A DNA stretch of 64,000 nucleotides from positions 62,001 to 126,000 of the forward strand of contig CAJJCS010000003.1 in NCBI GenBank assembly GCA_905182755.1, read 5' to 3'. The translations under genes and the position numbers were made by a program. A model generated the notes under the pieces. It worked only from the letters and a program-made list of their open reading frames with translations, was not told where the DNA came from and did not search any database. This document shows, piece by piece, positions 59,900 to 64,000 of this stretch (positions are counted from its first letter, which is position 1; the number at the start of each line of letters is the position of its first letter). This DNA is from Aequorivita sp. HC6-5 (GTDB lineage: Bacteria > Bacteroidota > Bacteroidia > Flavobacteriales > Flavobacteriaceae).

Positions 59900-60699
59900 T
59901 TAATTACTTACAGTGCTGTAGTGATGTTTTTTAGCGGTTATAATATCATTAATGGCATCCCAAAGATGTATTCTTTTTTCTAGAGATTGCTTCGCTATTA
60001 GTGAGTGTTTCATCCCATTTTTGTTGATCATCTTTGCATAATTCTGAAATCATCTTCAGAGATAGGGGCCCATGCTGATCACCGTCTAACTCAATGTGGC
60101 GCTCCAAATAATATTTTAATTTATTGTACGATTTATTTTCTGAATCAGCACTTTTTAAAATTTCCATAAACATATCTGGAATTACATCTTCTCTACCAAA
60201 GGTAAAGGCAGCGGCAACCATGTGTGTTTTTTTAGTTTCAATAACTGAAAATGTAAACCTAACAAAATCTATGACTCTTTGGTCTAGCTTAATCTCTTTG
60301 AATGAATCTTCCAGAGTGAATTTCCTATCGGTGATAAGATTAATAAAGGTGTCAATTTTAGTAGTAGATGCACCAGTTTGAAGCATTGCTTCTAGATACA
60401 TTTCAAAATGACTATTAGCAACTCCCATCTCGTTTACATCACTTTCCTCTCCATGAACTATCTCATTGATAAACCTTGATAAGTGTTGGGTTTTTTGGTG
60501 GTGTCCAGGGTGTGGTTACAGTTGTAATGTTTATTTGAAGATTCTTTAAAAGCGACATAAAATCCCAAACCGCGAACACATGATTCTCCATAAACAACTT
60601 GATATCCTCTATGGTTTTTAAATTCTCATACAATTTATGTGTTTTTAGTTGTGCTCGTAGCCCAGATATTTCTTGTTCTATATGTTGTATTCTATTCAT
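59900..60699 (-). pseudogene. DUF3050 family protein, two frameshifts
   Basis: The N-terminal [20 protein letters not shown] and [20 protein letters not shown], the central [20 protein letters not shown] and the His/Glu-rich helices match DUF3050, a helical family related to haem-oxygenase-like or ferritin-like folds. Function is not known to me. Extra bases near 60480 ([17 protein letters not shown]) and near 59998 ([17 protein letters not shown]) split it; rejoined length is about 265 residues, ending HHYSTVSN. It is the last gene of the minus-strand run from 64 kb, separated from the glycosyltransferase by 137 bases. Confidence 0.82.
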
Positions 60700-60836
60700 T
60701 TGTAAAATTTAGCCGTGTTTAAAAAACCATACCTAGCAAAGATAAAAAAGATACATATGCAATACATATCCTTAACATTTGTTTGTGTGTTTTTTTTGGC
60801 AATATAATTAAGCATTAATGGTCTTAGAGAAGTTTT

Positions 60837-61805
60837 CTATAGATAATGTGTTTGATTTGTTTTCTCAAAATACTTTTTTCATGTAAGTAGTGAAATTATT
60901 GCTTCATTTTCCTGTGTCTTTAAACTGCTGTACATATGCATTTGCATTTTCAATGACTTGCAGTGCTTTGTCTTGATTTTTGATATAGTAGTTTAGCCGC
61001 TGTTCAAGGTCTGAATAATCATCTTTAATTACAATATAATGGACATCTGCCAAAAGTAAACCCTCCATAAACCATGTTTCATATTTTGGCTTAGGCATTA
61101 CCGCAATTGACTGGAGGACATTACCCATTTTAAATTACTTGCCACATCATTTCCCTCAAGGCATAGAATAAATTTATAGTCAAGTTGCTGGTCTATAGTT
61201 AGCCTAGGTACTTTCCAAAGAGGATTTAAATCATTTGTATTTACCCTTCCAATATTACACATTGGATGCTTAAAATATTTTTCTATAAATTTAATTCTAT
61301 GTGCTTGTGTTTTATGAACCTTACCCCGGCTAACTAGCATGTTCTTTTTCTCTAGAAAGGTTTTTTGTTCCTTTTTTATAAACATAAAGTGCCTCAATTT
61401 ATTCCATTTAAGTAGTACCGCATTTGCATTGTTATGAAGTATAGGCCTGCTTTTTACAAAGGTTGGCTGGCTAGGGACTTCTACAATATCCCCAAAGAGA
61501 AATAATCCTTTTAGTTTTTGATTAAAATACCTGCTGTATTGATACAGATCAAAGAAATATACTTTTGATCCCGGGACTGTTTTGATATCAGACAATTGCG
61601 CAGGGCTTTTTAAGCTTTTGGTATTTGATAACTTGTTGTAGTACTCGACCCTTTTTTGGATACCACTAAGTTGTTCTTTGCTATTTAATTTCTGCGCTAG
61701 CTTTTTTTGATAATATGAACTAGGTATTATTTGCCTAATGTAATTAATTAGATAATACGCAGCCTTATTGTTTTTGTGTTTGTAGCTTACTCTTTTAAGT
61801 TCCAT
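60837..61805 (-). pseudogene. Family-90-type glycosyltransferase (CAP10-like), multiple lesions
   Basis: The CAP10/GT90 signature is seen in DYKFILCLEGNDVASNLKWV and the following MPKPKYETWFMEG, with RVNTNDLNPLWKVPRLTIDQ upstream. Members transfer sugars to lipopolysaccharide or capsule in bacteria. Three lesions are present: one base missing near 61111 (VMSS-SIAVMPKPK), one extra near 60912 (KDT-ENEAIISLL), and an in-frame TGA at 60879-60881 before KKYFEKTNQTHYL. Corrected length is about 322 residues. The stop precedes the phosphotransferase gene on the plus axis, and the two genes are 12 bases apart in the same direction. Confidence 0.78.
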
Positions 61806-61817
61806 TACTCTATTTTT

Positions 61818-62759
61818 TTAACGGGCTAGTTTTACAAAACAATCTACAGGTTGATGCTTTACAAAGTCTGTCAATACTTGTAAATCCTTGTAATGGTTAA
61901 AAAAAGCAGGGTCTGGCTTTATAAAATTAAAATGAGAGTGTCTCCAAAAAGTCATAGCAGATCCTGCATACACAGTAAAGGCTTGCAGGGCATTAATTTC
62001 TATATCTAGTAGTGTAACCTCTTTTTGGTAGCCTTTTAAAAGAGACCTTACTTTTTTAAAATTAATAGTATTGCCTTCTCCACAAATTCCTATAATAGTC
62101 ATGCCAATATCATACACGCTATAGTATTTTACGGCCTCTTCAAAATCCATAATAACGACAGTGTCCTGCAATTCATTCACAATAACATTGTTACTAAACA
62201 CATCTGCATGAATAAGTCTTTGTGGCAATTTTGAGCTAATAAAGGGTTGTATGTACTCAAGATTATCCATTAACCATGTATCAAACAATGAGTTTGCTGC
62301 ATACTTTTTTATGTTGCTAAATTCTTGTTTTCCAAAATTAGCATGATTTTGTAGATAATTTGGCGCTTCTATTTTATGAAGTTTCCCAAGCTCAGACCCT
62401 ATTAATGTTATTAAGTGATTTGGCAAGTGATCTATTATCGTTCCTTCAACAAAACTTTTTACCATAACAGGTTTCCCTTGCCAAAGGGTAAGCAGTTCAT
62501 TGTCTTGTGTTCTTTTAAGGGTAGAGGTTTCAAAATTGTTATAGGCCAGATGCTCTAGTAATTGTGCAAGTTCTGTAGCATTTTTCTCTGTCTTTAATTC
62601 ACAGATTGTGACCACAAGTTTTTCACTATCTGTCTGTACTTGATAGTTTGTGTTTTCTGATCCACCACTTAAAATTTTAAACGATGTTATTTGCTCAACG
62701 CCATAGGGTGTTAAAATAGTTTCAACATCTTTTTTTGTTAAAGTAGTGTACTGTGCCAA
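61818..62759 (-). CDS. APH-type phosphotransferase (homoserine/choline kinase-like)
   Basis: A 313-residue protein of the aminoglycoside-phosphotransferase fold. The nucleotide-binding start is SFKILSGGSENTNYQVQ, the catalytic loop RLIHADVFSNNVIV (Asp near residue 190) and the metal-binding DFEEAVKYYSVYDIG follow. This group includes ThrB2-like homoserine kinases, choline/ethanolamine kinases and sugar kinases. Its neighbour is a glycosyltransferase, so a cell-surface decorating role, such as phosphorylating an amino-alcohol or sugar, is possible but inferred. The frame is intact. The start follows a 52-base gap from the SGNH gene. Confidence 0.82.
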   Translation of the reverse strand: MAQYTTLTKKDVETILTPYGVEQITSFKILSGGSENTNYQVQTDSEKLVVTICELKTEKNATELAQLLEHLAYNNFETSTLKRTQDNELLTLWQGKPVMVKSFVEGTIIDHLPNHLITLIGSELGKLHKIEAPNYLQNHANFGKQEFSNIKKYAANSLFDTWLMDNLEYIQPFISSKLPQRLIHADVFSNNVIVNELQDTVVIMDFEEAVKYYSVYDIGMTIIGICGEGNTINFKKVRSLLKGYQKEVTLLDIEINALQAFTVYAGSAMTFWRHSHFNFIKPDPAFFNHYKDLQVLTDFVKHQPVDCFVKLAR

Positions 62760-62811
62760 TAGTCTATTTATTTAAATGTGTTTCTATATTTAGAAACTAA
62801 TTGTTTTTGTG

Positions 62812-63564
62812 TTACTCTTGTTCTAATACCTGCGTAAGAACTTCATAATAGCGTTGGGCTATAAACATAGCTCCTTTTGTATTGTAATGCACATCGTCGG
62901 CAAGCATAGCATCTGTAAAACCCGAGTACATGTCTACAGCTATAACCTGAGAGGTAGCGGTAGATTTATTTTCTACGATAGTTAATATTTCATCTTGTAA
63001 TTGGTTGAAATAATACAAAAGCTCCTCTGTCATGATATTGGAGCGTCCTGGAGCCATTTGTTCTATAATTAGTGTAACATTAGGGTTAACTTCTTGAAGT
63101 ACATCTATAATCTGGTTTATATTGCTAATAGCCTCATCATAGGGGAGATTTTGTAAGCCATCATTTCCTCCAGGAGAACTAAACAGTACAATGTCTGGAC
63201 CACCGGTTTGATCAAGGTCATTCTCCAATTGGTCTAAAATATCTCCAGAGGTCCAACCGCCTCTTGCTTGATGATCTGGATCAAAATTAAGATTTTCAAC
63301 TACAGGGTAGGAGCCAGGATCATTCTGGGTGCCAATAAAATCAAAAGTCCAATTATTTTCAATTAAATTCTTCCAAGTTTCATACCTAAAACTCTCATGC
63401 TGTGGTCTGTTACCTTCAACCCTGGAGGCCCCTAGCGCCATTATTTTATTTATTGTGGTATTGGTATTGGTATTTGTGTTGGTTTGTTCAATAGCCTCAT
63501 CACCACACGAGATGAGACCCATCATTACAATCCCTATAATTGCCCATATTTTAATTATTCTCAT
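62812..63564 (-). CDS. SGNH/GDSL-family hydrolase lipoprotein
   Basis: A 250-residue esterase-like lipoprotein with lipobox GLISC near residue 20, followed by a (Asn-Thr)n linker. Block I reads IMALGASRVEGNRP, so the usual GDS is GAS but the Ser is kept. Block III is SSPGGNDG with its Asn, and the Asp-x-x-His pair is in MLADDVHYNTKG. These are the four SGNH blocks, with a roughly normal domain of 210 residues. It may deacetylate a surface glycan or lipid. Its ATG overlaps the TGA of the Rieske oxygenase (ATGA), so the genes are coupled. Confidence 0.85.
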   Translation of the reverse strand: MRIIKIWAIIGIVMMGLISCGDEAIEQTNTNTNTNTTINKIMALGASRVEGNRPQHESFRYETWKNLIENNWTFDFIGTQNDPGSYPVVENLNFDPDHQARGGWTSGDILDQLENDLDQTGGPDIVLFSSPGGNDGLQNLPYDEAISNINQIIDVLQEVNPNVTLIIEQMAPGRSNIMTEELLYYFNQLQDEILTIVENKSTATSQVIAVDMYSGFTDAMLADDVHYNTKGAMFIAQRYYEVLTQVLEQE

Positions 63565-64000
63565 AGTGTATTATTGTTTAGATATTTGGCAAGCAAGCCA
63601 TGAAAATGATGTACTCCTTTTTCTCGTGTAGGAGAAAAACGGCCTGAGGTGTAAAATTTAGACTGTAAGCCTTTATGGACTCCTTCTACAACAAACTCAT
63701 CTTCACGCTCTACCTTATCAAGTAAAGCGCCGGCCCCCGTGTTTATTTTACTTTCATCATAAACATAGGTTATGAAAGACACTTTTGTTTTATTTAAATG
63801 AATTGGTTTTACAATATTTATTGAAAGCCCCCAAGGATAAAAGTTAAACATCATGTTAGGAAATACCCAATAGTAATAAGCAGCCACGTTTTTACCATAA
63901 TCTGGATGGCCTTCGGGCAAGTCAAAAACCTCTTCACCTCCCTGAGAATAACCTATTTGCAAATTAAAATGCTCATATATTTCTGTCTTATAAGATCCGT
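63561..64000 (-). CDS. Rieske-type ring-hydroxylating oxygenase alpha subunit, C-terminal part
   Basis: The reading frame enters from the right edge (first codons GSYKTEIYEHFN) and ends TL-stop, so only about 145 C-terminal residues are seen. YYYWVFPNMMFNFYPWGLSI and EDEFVVEGVHKGLQSKFY, then GRFSPTREKGVHHFHG, are typical of the SRPBCC catalytic domain of the choline-monooxygenase/aromatic dioxygenase group; the Rieske centre lies beyond the window. Substrate unknown. It heads the minus-strand run SGNH, phosphotransferase, glycosyltransferase, DUF3050. Confidence 0.85.
   Translation of the reverse strand, partial: GSYKTEIYEHFNLQIGYSQGGEEVFDLPEGHPDYGKNVAAYYYWVFPNMMFNFYPWGLSINIVKPIHLNKTKVSFITYVYDESKINTGAGALLDKVEREDEFVVEGVHKGLQSKFYTSGRFSPTREKGVHHFHGLLAKYLNNNTL

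Overview
The window is AT-rich bacterial chromosome from Bacteroidota, almost certainly a marine Flavobacteriaceae. The evidence is the flavobacterial neighbourhoods (mutL with two rhomboid genes; parA-parB-DUF5683-dapB-lepB-wbqC; split methylmalonyl-CoA mutase with a ftsB-like gene and udk; a menaquinone cluster), a fused CcsB/CcsA protein, type IX secretion tails ending in K-R or K-E, and TAnnTTTG-type -7 promoter elements. It is mostly housekeeping chromosome. I found no insertion sequence, prophage, integrase or CRISPR array.

Layout: 0-5 kb, a small membrane protein, mutL, two rhomboid proteases and a membrane-anchored EEP phosphatase/nuclease. 4.9-10.2 kb (minus), wbqC, lepB, dapB, a DUF5683 gene, parB and parA. 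10.4-15.3 kb (minus), methylmalonyl-CoA mutase subunits, a FtsB/DivIC-like protein, uridine kinase and a cytochrome c lipoprotein. 15.5-15.8 kb, two divergent tRNA-Pro genes, each with its own terminator. 15.9-28.1 kb, DnaQ/GIY-YIG nuclease, GNAT, DUF2007, fasciclin, Maf, KatG, an M16 peptidase, an RluA-type synthase, PanB, a KdsC-like phosphatase and a DUF2520 protein. 28.2-34.5 kb, CcsBA, a membrane-bound HTH regulator, FumC and a small membrane protein. 34.6-41.7 kb (minus), a T9SS-sorted protein, a TPR/HTH regulator, small conserved proteins, ArsC, MiaE, TrmL and an oligopeptide-type binding lipoprotein. 41.8-45.5 kb, UmuD-like and UmuC, then DnaK. 45.6-53.2 kb, the menaquinone cluster (hotdog thioesterase, isochorismate synthase, MenD, MenB) with CvfB, a Crp-type regulator and a desaturase. 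53.3-56.8 kb (minus), a haem-NO/oxygen sensor system: response regulator, H-NOX and PAS/GAF histidine kinase. 56.9-64 kb (minus), a T9SS-exported CE1-like esterase, a membrane protein, DUF3050, a family-90-type glycosyltransferase, an APH-type phosphotransferase, an SGNH lipoprotein and the C-terminus of a Rieske oxygenase.

The most striking property is the number of broken reading frames. I count 22 single-base frame shifts (18 insertions, 4 deletions) and two in-frame TGA codons, all in otherwise well-conserved genes including dnaK. They are unevenly spread: none between about 2.2 and 15.9 kb, and 15 between 49.9 and 61.2 kb. The extra bases share no slip motif, so programmed frameshifting is unlikely. 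Uncorrected single-molecule sequencing error is the simplest reading, but mutL itself carries two lesions, so a real mismatch-repair-deficient lineage has to be excluded. Broken genes are labelled pseudogene here only to mark the interrupted frame.

Beyond that, the best leads are a UmuD homologue that has lost both catalytic residues, with paired palindromes upstream; a tandem TTCAC-N8-GTGAA operator beside a T9SS gene and a TPR/HTH regulator, which has its own duplicated near-palindrome; a -24/-12-like element upstream of dnaK; the H-NOX/kinase/regulator operon; and an unassigned glycosyltransferase/phosphotransferase/SGNH/Rieske cluster at the right edge.
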